The translations under genes were made by a program, and so were the position numbers. A stretch of 64,000 bases of DNA from Candidatus Poribacteria bacterium (GTDB taxonomy: Bacteria; Poribacteria; WGA-4E; GCA-2687025). Within the stretch, counting starts at the first letter, position 1, and the number at the start of each line of letters is the position of its first letter. Shown here in pieces: positions 1 through 9,433 of the stretch. A model generated the notes under the pieces. That model had not been told where the DNA came from and did no database searches. It saw only the letters and a program-made list of their open reading frames with translations. The stretch lies in assembly GCA_018644665.1 (NCBI GenBank), contig JABGQA010000058.1, forward strand, positions 186,001-250,000. Direction: 5' to 3'.

Positions 1-1254
1 CCCGTCGAGGAAGACCGGACCGTCCTGCGTGTAGGCGGCGTCCTGCTCCATGGGCATCAGCACATCGTCGCCGTCCCACTCGGGCTCGGAGATGGTAACG
101 TTGAGTTCCACGGTGTACGCAGTGTCGTAGTGCATCACGACGTCGCCGCGACCGGGACAGCATTCCTGCTCCCACGGCAGACCCATCAGCGGCCCGGGTT
201 CGTGCAGGTAGTGGCTGAGCGAGTGCGAGTAGATCTTCGGCTTGCTCAGACCCTCCTCCCTCGCCTGCGCCAACGCGTTCGCGAGGATCTCGTTGCCCGT
301 CAGGCCTTGCTGCCACGCGCCGGTGAAGATGTCCTGGAGGCGCCCCGCCTGCCGCATGCCGTCCCGCAGTCCCGCAGGAGCATCCGTCTCCCCCGGCTTC
401 AGCACGTACGCGAGTTCCTGATGGTCGGTGATGATGCGCAGGTACTCCACGCCGACATCGCAGTGCAGCATGTCGCCGTGACGGATGACGCCGTCGTCTT
501 CGCCCCACGTCTCGATGTTCGGCGTGCCGCGGAAGCGTCGGAAGAACGGCGAGAACGAAACCGGTAGACCGAGATCCGTCGAACGCTGCCAGTAGTGCCA
601 GCGCAGATCGTCAGTGGTCGTCACGCCGGGGGTCACGACGCGGCGGGAGAAGGTCTCGCGGATAAGTTCGTGGGCGATGGCGCACGCGTGGTGGTACAGC
701 TCGAGTTCTCGCGGCAGCCGCGTCTCAAGCCAACGTATCGCCAATGGCTCCGCGGACACTATGCGCCCGGACAGCTCCGGCCCCAGCGTGTCCCGCAGCC
801 TTTCGTTAAGCGCGACCGTCAGTCCGTCTGCGGCCCAGATGACGTTGGACACGTTGACGCCGATCCGCTTCGGCTTGCGCTCATCCAGGACGCGACGCAG
901 GCACGCCCATTGGTCCGCCTCCTCGTGCCAGCCCTGCTCCCAAAGGCTGTCCATCAGGCCGGTCATGTTCGTGCGCGAGATGTTGAGCCGTTCGACGCCG
1001 CGCCCTTCGCCCGAATCGTGGAGGACGAGGATCTGCAGGATGGGCGTCCATGACTCCCACGGGATCATCGTGCGGAACACGGGGTCGAGGTTGTCCTCGT
1101 TGCAGACGATGACCCACGTGTCGATGTCCGTTTCGCCCATGATCGCCGGTAGGATGGTGTCCAACCGATCGGACAGGATGTCGTTCACGAGTGTCGCGCG
1201 CTCGCGCACCGGCAGCACCTTCGGCCCGTTCCATGGCATGTGTGACGTGTACAC
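1..1254 (-). CDS. M24 family metallopeptidase (Xaa-Pro dipeptidase/creatinase fold), 3' end cut by window edge
   Basis: The frame stays open to the left window edge, giving about 418 residues without the C-terminus. The first half is a creatinase-type N-terminal domain. The second half carries M24 metal-ligand motifs in the expected order: the Asp of HCDVGVEY, a second Asp in ITDHQ, the His of HEPGPLMG, the Glu of YTVELN and the Glu of PMEQDAAYT. Members of this family hydrolyse Xaa-Pro dipeptides or peptides, or creatine-like amides; the exact substrate cannot be told. I start at a GTG because AGGAG lies about 7 bases upstream; an in-frame ATG five codons later is the alternative. It follows the S9 peptidase gene by 21 bases on the same strand, so the two are probably one peptidase operon. 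Confidence 0.87.
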   Translation of the reverse strand, partial: MYTSHMPWNGPKVLPVRERATLVNDILSDRLDTILPAIMGETDIDTWVIVCNEDNLDPVFRTMIPWESWTPILQILVLHDSGEGRGVERLNISRTNMTGLMDSLWEQGWHEEADQWACLRRVLDERKPKRIGVNVSNVIWAADGLTVALNERLRDTLGPELSGRIVSAEPLAIRWLETRLPRELELYHHACAIAHELIRETFSRRVVTPGVTTTDDLRWHYWQRSTDLGLPVSFSPFFRRFRGTPNIETWGEDDGVIRHGDMLHCDVGVEYLRIITDHQELAYVLKPGETDAPAGLRDGMRQAGRLQDIFTGAWQQGLTGNEILANALAQAREEGLSKPKIYSHSLSHYLHEPGPLMGLPWEQECCPGRGDVVMHYDTAYTVELNVTISEPEWDGDDVLMPMEQDAAYTQDGPVFLDG

Positions 1255-1275
1255 CTGTTTCTCCTCTGGCGCGCG

Positions 1276-3243
1276 CTAGTCTTCGTCCATGTGCAGATGT
1301 CGACGGTACCACGCCACCTGCCGACGCAGCAGGTCCAGTCGGTGGCGCGGCTCGGAAATGCTGTGCCCTTCGCGGGGGTACCGGACGAATTCCACCTCGA
1401 CGCCCGCAGCCTTGAGGACAGCGTACAGCTCCTCAGACTGCGAGATCGGGACGCGCCGATCCTGCTCGCCGTGGAGGATGAGGGTTGGCGTGTTGATGTT
1501 GGCCGCGTGGGTCATGCCGGAGCGCTCGCGGTAGAGCGGGCCTCGATGCGCCGGCGAAGCGTCACCGAAGTACATCTCCATGAATCGGGGGATATCCGTG
1601 GTGCCGTACATGCTGAAGGCGTTCGTCACGCCGCAGCCGCACATCGCCGCTCGGAACCTATCCGTCTGGGAGATCATCCACGCCGTCATGTAGCCGCCGT
1701 AGCTCCATCCGCCGACGATGAGGCGGTCGGGGTCTGCGATGCCCTCGGCCACGAGCATGTCGACGCCGGTCATGATGTCGCGGTAATCGCCGCCGCCCCA
1801 ATCGCCGAAGTTCGCGTGGGCGAAGTCGCGGCCGTACCCGTCGCTTCCGCGGAAGTTGGGCGAGAAGATCGCGAAGCCCTCCGCGGCGAAATACTGCCAT
1901 TCGGCGCGAAAGGCCACATCGCGGGCGCCGCCGTGCGGCCCACCGTGCGGCTCGACGATCATCGGACAGGCCTCGTCGACAACGTAGTCGGGCGGAAGGA
2001 CCAGAAGGCCCTCTATGCCCAACCCGTCCGCGCCTGCCCACCGCACCACGCGCGTGTCCCCGAAGCGCGTGTCGCTAATGTGGGCGTTGGAGATGACAGC
2101 AACGCGCCGGGTTCCGTCGGCGACGCCGCCAACCGTGAGGGCTTGAGGCACATCCGAGGCGGACGTCAGCGTCGCGAACGTGTCGCCACTCGCGGACACG
2201 GTCGTGCCGCCGTGCACAGCGCTGGCAGTCGTGAGCCGTCGCAGATCGCCGCCGACTCTGGGGACCGCGTAGAGCTGTCGCTCCACGCCCATGCGCGCCT
2301 CGAAGAGTACCTCCAACCCGGAACCGAGCCAGCGGGGGTTGTCGATCGTTCGGTCGAGCGCAGACGTGAGACACAGCGGCTCGCCGCCGTCGACGCCGAC
2401 GACGTACAGATCCTTCTGTCCGTATCCCTCGGGACTGTGCAGGAACGCGATCTCGTGGCCGTCCGGCGACCATCGCGGGCAGGTCTCGCCGCCGCCCAGG
2501 GCCGTGAGCGGCCTAGTCGATCCCCCGTCCACGTCGAGCACGCGGATCACGGACGCGAACATCGTATCGTCCGCCTTCGGCGTCGGCGACGCGACGAAGG
2601 CGATGCGCGAACCATCGGGCGACCATTCGGGCTCTGTCACGTGGCCGTCATCGGCCGTCTGCATGGTCGCCTTGGGACCACCTCCCCCGTCATCAGGCGG
2701 GTCGAACTCGACGGGCGCCTCGTCCGCGTCGAGTTGGACATCCACGACCCACAGCCGCGCGGGCGTCGAGTCATCCACGCCGACGACGATGGGGTCGTCC
2801 CTGGCGGTCTTGCGCCGCCTTTCGTCGTCGGTGGATTTCGCCGCCGCCGTGTACGCGATCCGGTCGCCTTCCGGCGACCAACGTGGATTGGACACGGTTG
2901 TCTTGGAGTCCGTGAGGGCCCAGGCCTCGCCGCCGTCGACGCGTATGGCCCAGACCTGCGCCACATCGTTGGCCCGGCGGGAGACGAAGGCGATGTGCGT
3001 TCCGTCCGGCGACCACTGCGGCTGTCCGTCGCCGCGCGCGCCGTTCGTCAGCCGGAACGAGTCGCTACCACCGGTCGGGACGATCCAGATGTGCCCGCGG
3101 CGCGTGCTCTCGTCTTCCGTCACCACAGGTCGGCTGCGAACGTACGCTACGCGCGCGCCGTCTGGCGAAATCGCAGCCTGGCTCAGTTCGGTGATGGCGA
3201 CGGCGTCTTCGGCGGTCATTCGCCGCCCACGGTCTGAGGTCAT
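1276..3243 (-). CDS. S9 family serine peptidase (prolyl oligopeptidase / acylaminoacyl-peptidase type)
   Basis: A 655-residue protein with an N-terminal beta-propeller followed by an alpha/beta-hydrolase domain. The propeller shows repeated PD40-type strands such as WSPDGTHIAF, WSPEGDRIAY, WSPDGSRIAF and WSPDGHEIAF. The hydrolase domain carries the catalytic triad: Ser514 in GGWSYGGY, Asp595 in GEQDRRVP and His627 in REGHSI. Enzymes of this type cleave short peptides, often after Pro or at an acylated N-terminus. No signal peptide is visible, so it is probably cytoplasmic. MTAEDAV, eight codons in, is an alternative start. It sits upstream of the M24 peptidase and downstream of a creatininase-family gene, which suggests joint turnover of peptides or amides. 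Confidence 0.92.
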   Translation of the reverse strand: MTSDRGRRMTAEDAVAITELSQAAISPDGARVAYVRSRPVVTEDESTRRGHIWIVPTGGSDSFRLTNGARGDGQPQWSPDGTHIAFVSRRANDVAQVWAIRVDGGEAWALTDSKTTVSNPRWSPEGDRIAYTAAAKSTDDERRRKTARDDPIVVGVDDSTPARLWVVDVQLDADEAPVEFDPPDDGGGGPKATMQTADDGHVTEPEWSPDGSRIAFVASPTPKADDTMFASVIRVLDVDGGSTRPLTALGGGETCPRWSPDGHEIAFLHSPEGYGQKDLYVVGVDGGEPLCLTSALDRTIDNPRWLGSGLEVLFEARMGVERQLYAVPRVGGDLRRLTTASAVHGGTTVSASGDTFATLTSASDVPQALTVGGVADGTRRVAVISNAHISDTRFGDTRVVRWAGADGLGIEGLLVLPPDYVVDEACPMIVEPHGGPHGGARDVAFRAEWQYFAAEGFAIFSPNFRGSDGYGRDFAHANFGDWGGGDYRDIMTGVDMLVAEGIADPDRLIVGGWSYGGYMTAWMISQTDRFRAAMCGCGVTNAFSMYGTTDIPRFMEMYFGDASPAHRGPLYRERSGMTHAANINTPTLILHGEQDRRVPISQSEELYAVLKAAGVEVEFVRYPREGHSISEPRHRLDLLRRQVAWYRRHLHMDED

Positions 3244-3358
3244 GCGTTCGAACTCCGGGATGCCTCAAGGCGCGCCGCGACAGATGCTCCGCGGGCCGGC
3301 GTGATGCGCACGCTCCCACGTCCGACGTTCATCACAACGCCCATGGGCCTCCCGTGTG

Positions 3359-4120
3359 CTACCAGGTCGCGTAGTCGCGCAGGCAGGCTATGACCTCGTC
3401 GACGATGGCGTTCAGCAGTGACTCGCCCTTGGCGGCGGTCGCCTCGTGCGGCATGCCCATCGCGCCCGTGGGGGCTGATGTCGTCAGACGCTTGCCTACG
3501 TTGAGCCGCCCGCCGTGCTGGCTGTGGTAGTAGGGCGAGTCGACCAGCGGCGGGCTGGACGTCACGCGATCCATGCGGATCTTCTCGCCGTGGAGATGGA
3601 GCATCATGGACGTCTCGTACTCGCACGCGTGCGACAGTTGCTTGGATGCCATCCCGTGATCGTCGGCGGCCATGACCGGGCCGGCAATCGTCCAATACGA
3701 CGCGAGAGCGATCCACATCCGGTCGTAGACCTCGGATTCGTTCGTGAGGTCGTTTAGCGCCTGCGTCCCGGGCGTGACGTTTCCTCCGTGTCCGTTTAGG
3801 AGGAAGACGCGCTGAAACCCCGCTTTGGCGATAGAGCGCACGAGATTCTTGATCACGGCCGTGTAGACGTCGTTCGGCAGGCTCACGGTGCCGGGCTTTT
3901 CGAGGTGGTGGTCGGAAGCCCCGAGCCAGAGCGTCGGCAACAGGTAGATGTCGTCCGGCAAGCGCGCTTCGACGCGCTGTGCCACGGCGGTGCACAGGTA
4001 GGTGTCCGTCAGGAGCGGCGAGTGGTGTCCATGCTGCTCGAGCGACGCCAGCGGGACGACGACGATCTTGTCCTTGTCGGCGGCCGCGACATCGGGCCAG
4101 CAGTTGTCGCCGAAAATCAT
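3359..4120 (-). CDS. Creatininase-family amidohydrolase
   Basis: A 253-residue protein with the metal-binding motifs of the creatininase family: SLEQHGHHSPLLTDT near residue 25, which supplies Glu, His and Asp ligands, a GASDHH segment, and NGHGGN in the middle. Members hydrolyse cyclic or linear amides such as creatinine, or act in cofactor biosynthesis (formamide hydrolases, mycofactocin peptidase). Nothing here points to one substrate, and no mycofactocin genes are nearby. An AAGGA site lies 6-7 bases before the chosen ATG; the frame is open for another 70 codons upstream, but that stretch is low-complexity and lacks a ribosome site. Grouped with the M24 and S9 peptidases, it may belong to an amide or peptide catabolic unit. 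Confidence 0.85.
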   Translation of the reverse strand: MIFGDNCWPDVAAADKDKIVVVPLASLEQHGHHSPLLTDTYLCTAVAQRVEARLPDDIYLLPTLWLGASDHHLEKPGTVSLPNDVYTAVIKNLVRSIAKAGFQRVFLLNGHGGNVTPGTQALNDLTNESEVYDRMWIALASYWTIAGPVMAADDHGMASKQLSHACEYETSMMLHLHGEKIRMDRVTSSPPLVDSPYYHSQHGGRLNVGKRLTTSAPTGAMGMPHEATAAKGESLLNAIVDEVIACLRDYATW

Positions 4121-4221
4121 GCGCGGGTCCTTCGTGGCGGGTTGGCGTGCGACCCGGCGGAGGCGGGCCGTGCGTGAGCTTGGCTGCGAGGATAGCGACC
4201 GACGCAGCACAGCACAACGCC

Positions 4222-4238
4222 CGGCGCCGCAGGCGCCG
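4222..4238 (-). terminator. Hairpin downstream of the Hen1-Pnkp operon
   Basis: CGGCGCC and GGCGCCG form a 7-bp stem with a three-base loop about 40 bases past the pnkp stop. No T-tract follows, so termination by it is an inference. Confidence 0.3.
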
Positions 4239-4277
4239 AGCCGTGTCTCGCGAATCGGAGCCCTGTGGGCGGGCCGG

Positions 4278-6860
4278 CTACAAGCGCGGGTCGATGGGGT
4301 CACTCTCGAGTGCCAGCACGCCGAACGCACATTCGTGTACGCGACGCAACGGCTCGCGTCGGACGAATCGCTCCAGCCCCTCGATGCCGAGGGCGAACTC
4401 GCGCAGAGCCAGCGCCCGCTTCCCCCCGATGTTCCGCTGCCGCAGACTCGCGAGGTAGTCCGGTTCGGTGTACTCGGGGCCGTAGATGATGCGAAGGTAC
4501 TCGCGGCCGCGGCATTTCACCGCGGGTTGCGCCAGCCCTCTGCGGCCACGCGCGATGAACTCCAGCGGTTTGATGACGGCGCCCTCGCCGCCCTTGTCGG
4601 TGAGCGCCTGCCACCAGTCGACCGCAGCCTCCCGCGAGGCGTCGTCGGCCGGGGACGCGAACAGGTAGTCGGTGGCCTGCACGATGCTGTCCCGGCCCGC
4701 AGGGGTCATGCCGCGCAGCGTCTCCATGTGCCAGCGGTGGTCCCGATCGGTGTGCGTGGCCCCCTCGCTCGCCAGGACGTGGAACGGCGCGACTCGCAGG
4801 TCGGCGGGGCTTGCGACATCCCAGCAATAGCCGCGGTACACATCGACGAACTGCTCACCCATGCACAGGCGCGCCTCGAAGCGCGCGCGGAGATCGGACA
4901 CGTCGGCGCCAGCGGCCTCCGCGGCGCGCAGCGTGTCCAACGTCTCCGCCAGCGATGCTCGCGCGGCGGCTCCCACAGAGGCGTACTGCTGCTCGATTAG
5001 CTCGCGCGCCTTCGCCGACCAGGGCATGATCTCGCAGTCGAGACACAGCCAGTCCGTGTCGAGCGTGTCCCACAGCCCGGCGGACGTCGCGCCTTCTCGG
5101 AGCGCGGCCAGCACGGCGGCTTCGGACGCCGCGTCGGGGAAGAACGCGCGCCCTGTGCGGGTGTAGACGATGCCATACCGCTCCTCACTCAACCCGAAGC
5201 GCGTCACCGCGACCGACGGCTCGCGGCAGACGATGGCCACGGCGCGCGAGCCCATGTGCTTTTCTTCGCAGATCACCTCCGGCACGCCTTCGCGCGCGTA
5301 GTACGCCAACGCCTTGTCAGGGTGCTCCAGCAGCCCCTCGCGCTCCGTGGCGGCCGGTGGCGCCATGGTCGGCGGGAGGTAGATGAGCCACTTGGGATCG
5401 ACGGCCCATCGCGAGAGAACCTCCAGGGCCACTGCCCCGTGTTCCTCGTCGATGGTGATGTTCCCGCGCAGACGCGTCTCTATGAACCGGCGGCCTATCA
5501 GGTCTTCGATGTCCAACGTGTCGTCGGACGCGTGCTGAGCGGTGCGTCCCTCGACTTCGCTGGGCGCCAACGGCCTGACGGGTTCGGCGTACATCTCGCG
5601 GGCATCCACGCTCACGAGTTCGCGCTCGGGGTAGCGTAGCGCGGTCAGCCGTCCGCCGAAGACACAGCCTGTGTCGATGTTGATCGTCTCGTTGACCCAC
5701 TCGGCTTCGACGACGGGCGTGTGTCCGTAGACGATCGCGGCCTTTCCCCGGTATTCCCGCGCCCAGTCGTGACGTACGGGGGCGCCGAACTCGTCCGTCT
5801 CGCCTGTCGTGTCCCCGTAGAGGGCGAAGGATCGCACGGCCCCCGACGCGCGCCCCGCCATGCTCTCCTTGATGCCAGCGTGCGCGACAACGAGCGATCC
5901 ATCGTCTAGCGCCGCATGGCTCACCAGTGACTCGAAGAACGCGGCCATGCCCTCCTGGAGGTCGCGCCGGCTTTCCTCAGGGAACGCGGCGATCTCGTCG
6001 AGCGTGTCTTGGAGGCCGTGTGTGACCTGGACCTTCCTGCCCCGAAGTTTGCGGACGAGCTTCGAGTCGTGGTTGCCGGGCACGCAGATGGCCGAGCCCG
6101 CTTCGACCATGTTCCGCACGAGTCCATAGGCGTCCAGCACGCGCGGCCCGCGGTCTACGATGTCGCCGACAAACACGGCCTTCCGGCCTTCGGGATGTTC
6201 GTACACGCGCGTGTACAGCAGCGCGTCATCTGCAAGTTCGGAGAACGCGTACCCTAGCAGCCCGAGTAGCGCCTCCAGTTCGTCGCAGCACCCGTGCACG
6301 TCGCCGATGATGTCGAAGGGGCCGCGCTCGTCGCGGCGATCCGGCCAGAGTCGTACGCGCGTGATCGTGGCGGCATCGACTTCCTCCTGCGAAGGCACGG
6401 TGTATACGCGGTGGATGCCCTCGCGACCCAGGCCGCGAAGCGATTTGCGTAGGTCGCGCGCGTGCCGCGTTATGACGCCCCGGCCGAAGTTCCGGTCGGG
6501 ACGGTCGGCGTTGCGGGCGTGGCACACGTCCTCCGGGACGTCCAACACGATCGCGACGGTCAGGCAGTGCAACTCCTTGGCGATCGCGATGAGCGGCTGC
6601 CGCGCGAACCGTTGGACGTTCGTCGCGTCGATCACCGTGACGCGTCCCGCGGAGAGGCGCTTGCGGGCGATGTAGTGGACGAGGTCGAAGGCATCGGCGG
6701 TGGCGTCCATGCTCGTTTCATCGTCCGAGACCATGCCGCGACAGCGGTCGGAGGAGACGACCTCGGTCGGCAGAAAGTGCCTGGCGGCGAACGTCGACTT
6801 GCCACTGCCTGACGCTCCGACGAGGAGCACGAGGGCCATGTCCGGGATGTCGATGTTCAT
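4278..6860 (-). CDS. pnkp: Polynucleotide kinase-phosphatase-ligase Pnkp (bacterial RNA repair)
   Basis: An 860-residue three-domain RNA repair enzyme, close to the usual length of about 870. Residues 1-170 are the 5'-kinase, with P-loop GASGSGKS at 15-22. Residues 180-420 are a metallophosphatase with GDVHG (Asp187, His189), GDIVDRG (Asp233) and GNHD (Asn263, His264), which heals 2',3'-cyclic phosphate ends. Residues from about 480 are the adenylyltransferase domain, with the nucleotidyl Lys534 in EEKHMGSRA. Together with Hen1 it repairs RNAs cut by ribotoxins. The ATG overlaps the hen1 stop (ATGA), which fixes the start and implies translational coupling. A much longer frame continues upstream but only inside hen1 in another phase. 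The C-terminus is intact. Confidence 0.96.
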   Translation of the reverse strand: MNIDIPDMALVLLVGASGSGKSTFAARHFLPTEVVSSDRCRGMVSDDETSMDATADAFDLVHYIARKRLSAGRVTVIDATNVQRFARQPLIAIAKELHCLTVAIVLDVPEDVCHARNADRPDRNFGRGVITRHARDLRKSLRGLGREGIHRVYTVPSQEEVDAATITRVRLWPDRRDERGPFDIIGDVHGCCDELEALLGLLGYAFSELADDALLYTRVYEHPEGRKAVFVGDIVDRGPRVLDAYGLVRNMVEAGSAICVPGNHDSKLVRKLRGRKVQVTHGLQDTLDEIAAFPEESRRDLQEGMAAFFESLVSHAALDDGSLVVAHAGIKESMAGRASGAVRSFALYGDTTGETDEFGAPVRHDWAREYRGKAAIVYGHTPVVEAEWVNETINIDTGCVFGGRLTALRYPERELVSVDAREMYAEPVRPLAPSEVEGRTAQHASDDTLDIEDLIGRRFIETRLRGNITIDEEHGAVALEVLSRWAVDPKWLIYLPPTMAPPAATEREGLLEHPDKALAYYAREGVPEVICEEKHMGSRAVAIVCREPSVAVTRFGLSEERYGIVYTRTGRAFFPDAASEAAVLAALREGATSAGLWDTLDTDWLCLDCEIMPWSAKARELIEQQYASVGAAARASLAETLDTLRAAEAAGADVSDLRARFEARLCMGEQFVDVYRGYCWDVASPADLRVAPFHVLASEGATHTDRDHRWHMETLRGMTPAGRDSIVQATDYLFASPADDASREAAVDWWQALTDKGGEGAVIKPLEFIARGRRGLAQPAVKCRGREYLRIIYGPEYTEPDYLASLRQRNIGGKRALALREFALGIEGLERFVRREPLRRVHECAFGVLALESDPIDPRL

Positions 6861-8251
6861 CGCCGGAACACTCCCATCTGCGTCGGCGGCCCCACGTCCG
6901 GGTCCACTTCCCCGATAGGGCGGAACTCGACCGCGTACCCATGCTCCGAGGCCACGCGATCCGCCCACCCCGCGAACTCCTCGCGCGTCCACTCGAAGCG
7001 ATGGTCCGCGTGGCGCGCGTCTCCCGCTGGCAGTTCCGGCCATCGGGCGTTGTACTCGCGGTTCGGCGTCGTGACGACGACGGTCGACGGACGGGCCGAG
7101 GCGAAAACTGCGTCCTCGAGCGCGGACAGACGACCCGGGTCGATATGCTCGATGACCTCCATGAGCACGACGGCGTCGTACCCCGTGAGCCTGGCGTCCC
7201 GGTAGAGCGCCGACCCCTGGACGAGGCTCACCCGCCCCTTCTCGCGGTCGGACTGTCGATCCAGGTGCAAGCGGCCCGACGCGCGAGCGAGGCTGCGATG
7301 CGACACGTCGACGCCTACGACCTCGGTGTATCGTCGGTCGGCGTGGAGGTGATGCAGGAACTTCCCCTCGCCGCATCCGAGGTCCACGACGCGCCGGGCG
7401 CCGGATTCCTCCAGGGCGGCGAGCGCTGCGCGATGGCGGTGCTCGTAGAGACGCAGTGTCTCCTCGGTGGTCGCCTCCGCGTCGTCCTGACGCGCGGCGT
7501 CCGCGTCGGGATCGGGAGCCTCGTCCTCGACCAGCGACGCCAATGCGGCGCGGGTCAGTCGCGGGCTGTGGCGCATGTAGCGGCGCACGATGTCGTCGCG
7601 GAGTGGGTGCTCCGCGAGCCAGTCACCAGCGTACTTGCGCAGCTTGTCGATCTCGTCGTCGCCCACCCAGTAGTGTTTCGCGTCGTCGAGCACGGGGACG
7701 AGCACGTACAGGTGTGCGAGGAGGTCGCGCAGCCTCGCCGTCTTCGTGAGTTCCACGGTGTAGTAGCGGCTGTCACCCCATTGGGGGAACTGGGGGTCCA
7801 ACGCGTGCCCGTCGGCCAAGAGTTCGTAACCTAGGGGCTCGAATAGCGCCGACAGGAACGCGTGTCCACTTGCGCACGGCACCGCGGAAAGGCGCACGGT
7901 TAGTGGCATCTCAACGTCGACGAGTTCCGGTCGTGCGTTACACGTCCCCTGCAACGCGGACCCGAGCACCCGCGAGATCGCGACCGACAGGAACGACGAG
8001 GCGGCGTAGGACCGGTCGTTCACGTACGGCTCGAGACGGAAGGCAGGTTCCCCCCGTCCACGTCGCCGCAGACGTTGGGGGTCGACATCCAGGAGGATCG
8101 CGGCGGTGCACTCGTCCTCCTGCGCCTTCGGGTAGAAGACCCGGACGGCCCCGAACCAGAGTGGGAACTCCTGCACGCGCGCCGGGTGCTTGTGCAGCAA
8201 GTAGCCCAGATCCGTCGCTGGCTCGCGCGTCGTCGTGATTGTGAGCAGCAT
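6857..8251 (-). CDS. hen1: 3'-terminal RNA ribose 2'-O-methyltransferase Hen1
   Basis: A 464-residue protein that begins MLLTITTTREPATDLGYLL, the characteristic bacterial Hen1 N-terminus. This N-terminal region activates the Pnkp ligase. The C-terminal half is a SAM-dependent methyltransferase with VVDLGCGEGKF, and with the metal ligands Glu365, Glu368 and His369 in MEVIEHI and His417 in HADHRF, the set known for bacterial Hen1. It methylates the 2'-OH at the 3' end of a cleaved RNA so that the repaired junction resists being cut again. It is the first gene of a two-gene operon, and its TGA overlaps the ATG of pnkp. A longer upstream frame exists but runs into the divergent gene, and the conserved start motif decides the start. 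Confidence 0.96.
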   Translation of the reverse strand: MLLTITTTREPATDLGYLLHKHPARVQEFPLWFGAVRVFYPKAQEDECTAAILLDVDPQRLRRRGRGEPAFRLEPYVNDRSYAASSFLSVAISRVLGSALQGTCNARPELVDVEMPLTVRLSAVPCASGHAFLSALFEPLGYELLADGHALDPQFPQWGDSRYYTVELTKTARLRDLLAHLYVLVPVLDDAKHYWVGDDEIDKLRKYAGDWLAEHPLRDDIVRRYMRHSPRLTRAALASLVEDEAPDPDADAARQDDAEATTEETLRLYEHRHRAALAALEESGARRVVDLGCGEGKFLHHLHADRRYTEVVGVDVSHRSLARASGRLHLDRQSDREKGRVSLVQGSALYRDARLTGYDAVVLMEVIEHIDPGRLSALEDAVFASARPSTVVVTTPNREYNARWPELPAGDARHADHRFEWTREEFAGWADRVASEHGYAVEFRPIGEVDPDVGPPTQMGVFRR

Positions 8252-8270
8252 GCGTTCCCACCCAGCGGAG

Positions 8271-8299
8271 TTGCCGTTCGGCCCCACGCACACTACCTT
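8271..8299 (+). promoter_or_regulatory. Candidate sigma70-like promoter for the TolB-like gene
   Basis: TTGCCG and TACCTT are separated by 17 bases in the 84-base gap between the divergent hen1 and TolB-like genes, about 37 bases before the plus-strand ATG. The match is partial and rests on consensus alone. Confidence 0.3.
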
Positions 8300-8335
8300 G
8301 TCGTCGCCAACACTGACAACCAACCGGAGGAGAAC

Positions 8336-9433
8336 ATGGCCGCACGCGGACGCGCGCTCATCGTGGTGACATTTGGGGCGCTCTGCGCCGTCATCGCCAC
8401 GACATCCCCCGCCCAGGCAGAAGCCGAGGCGACCGCAACCGGCGTCATCGCCTACGTACAACAGGTGGGCATGGGGGCAGGGGAGGGACCGGCTTCCTTC
8501 CTGCATATCCCGCGCGGCAAGCGCTCCTACGAGAACGAATGGGATCGCTACGCTTACGACATTGGTGTTATCGGGGCCGACGGCACCGGGCGACGTCAGC
8601 TTACGTCCGACGGCTGGAGCCCACGCCCCGTGTGGTCGTGGGACGGCGAGTGGATTGCCTTCATGACAGGGACCAAGCCGCAGATGGAGCTCGGTATCAT
8701 GCGCGCCGACGGCTCGGATCTCAGAATCCTGCTGGAGAGGGAGCAGGGCATAGAGGCTTATTGGTGGGCGCACGACAGCTCGAAGGTAATGGGGGCCGTC
8801 GAGTCGAAGCGCTCGTCGCCCCGGCCTCCGACGCGTCGCGGCACGAACCTGCTGGAGGGCCGGGTGGTCGACATCGAGACCGGCAAGATCGGCCGCCTCT
8901 CGAACAGCGACTGGATGCGTGGCTGGAACCACTGGGAGCCGGGCAAGAAGGATGTCGTGAACCCGCGTCGCCGCATGTTGGAGGCGCTCGACGGCGTGGA
9001 GTGGCCGCACTGGTCGCCCGACGCCGAGTACGTCGCGTTCGTGCACGACGGCTTCCTCGCCCTGGCGCATGTCGCCACGACGGGCGACACGGGCGCCTGG
9101 TTCCTCCGCAACGACGAACCACCCGCGGCCGCGATCCACGAATGGTCACGGGACGGCTCGAAGATCCTGTTCTCGATCGGCAGCCGTGCTGGCGGCTTCC
9201 TCGTCCTCGCCGACCGCGCCGCGGACGCGTGGGGCGACGTGCGCCTCGTGACAACCCGGAACGCGTCGTCGGTCACAATGAGTTCCGACACGCAGCACGT
9301 GGCGTTCACCGCCGTGCCGCCGGGGTACCGCAACCGGGAGATATACGTCGTCGATACGGCGACAGGAGAGGATCGGCGAGTCACGCGATCGCGAGTGCAC
9401 CACATGGAACTCGCCTGGCAGCCTCGGCCATAG
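8336..9433 (+). CDS. Secreted TolB-like beta-propeller protein
   Basis: A 365-residue protein with an N-terminal signal peptide (a hydrophobic stretch after MAARGRA ending near SPAQAEA) and PD40/TolB-type propeller strands such as PVWSWDGEWIAF, HWSPDAEYVAF and EWSRDGSKILF. Such propellers bind peptides, carbohydrates or partner proteins in the periplasm; no catalytic residues can be identified. The start is clear: GGAGGAGAAC precedes the ATG. It is divergent from hen1 and lies 192 bases before the sensor kinase gene. It is not the canonical TolB, because no tolQRA or pal genes are present. Its job is unknown. Confidence 0.82.
   Translation: MAARGRALIVVTFGALCAVIATTSPAQAEAEATATGVIAYVQQVGMGAGEGPASFLHIPRGKRSYENEWDRYAYDIGVIGADGTGRRQLTSDGWSPRPVWSWDGEWIAFMTGTKPQMELGIMRADGSDLRILLEREQGIEAYWWAHDSSKVMGAVESKRSSPRPPTRRGTNLLEGRVVDIETGKIGRLSNSDWMRGWNHWEPGKKDVVNPRRRMLEALDGVEWPHWSPDAEYVAFVHDGFLALAHVATTGDTGAWFLRNDEPPAAAIHEWSRDGSKILFSIGSRAGGFLVLADRAADAWGDVRLVTTRNASSVTMSSDTQHVAFTAVPPGYRNREIYVVDTATGEDRRVTRSRVHHMELAWQPRP

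Noticed and set aside
1291..3237. A 648-codon plus-strand open frame opposite the S9 peptidase gene
   Set aside because: It is the antisense shadow of a G+C-rich gene; its translation is Arg/Val/His-rich with no motif, while the minus strand has a full catalytic triad.
4278..7376. A longer version of Pnkp starting 172 codons further upstream
   Set aside because: The extra stretch lies inside hen1 in another frame and is Arg-rich; the ATG overlapping the hen1 stop gives the family's normal length.
6941..7834. A 297-codon plus-strand frame inside hen1
   Set aside because: Antisense shadow with no domain; hen1 on the other strand has all its conserved residues.
8075..8335. An 87-codon N-terminal extension of the TolB-like protein
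   Set aside because: It overlaps hen1 antisense; the ATG at 8336 has GGAGGA and begins a signal peptide.
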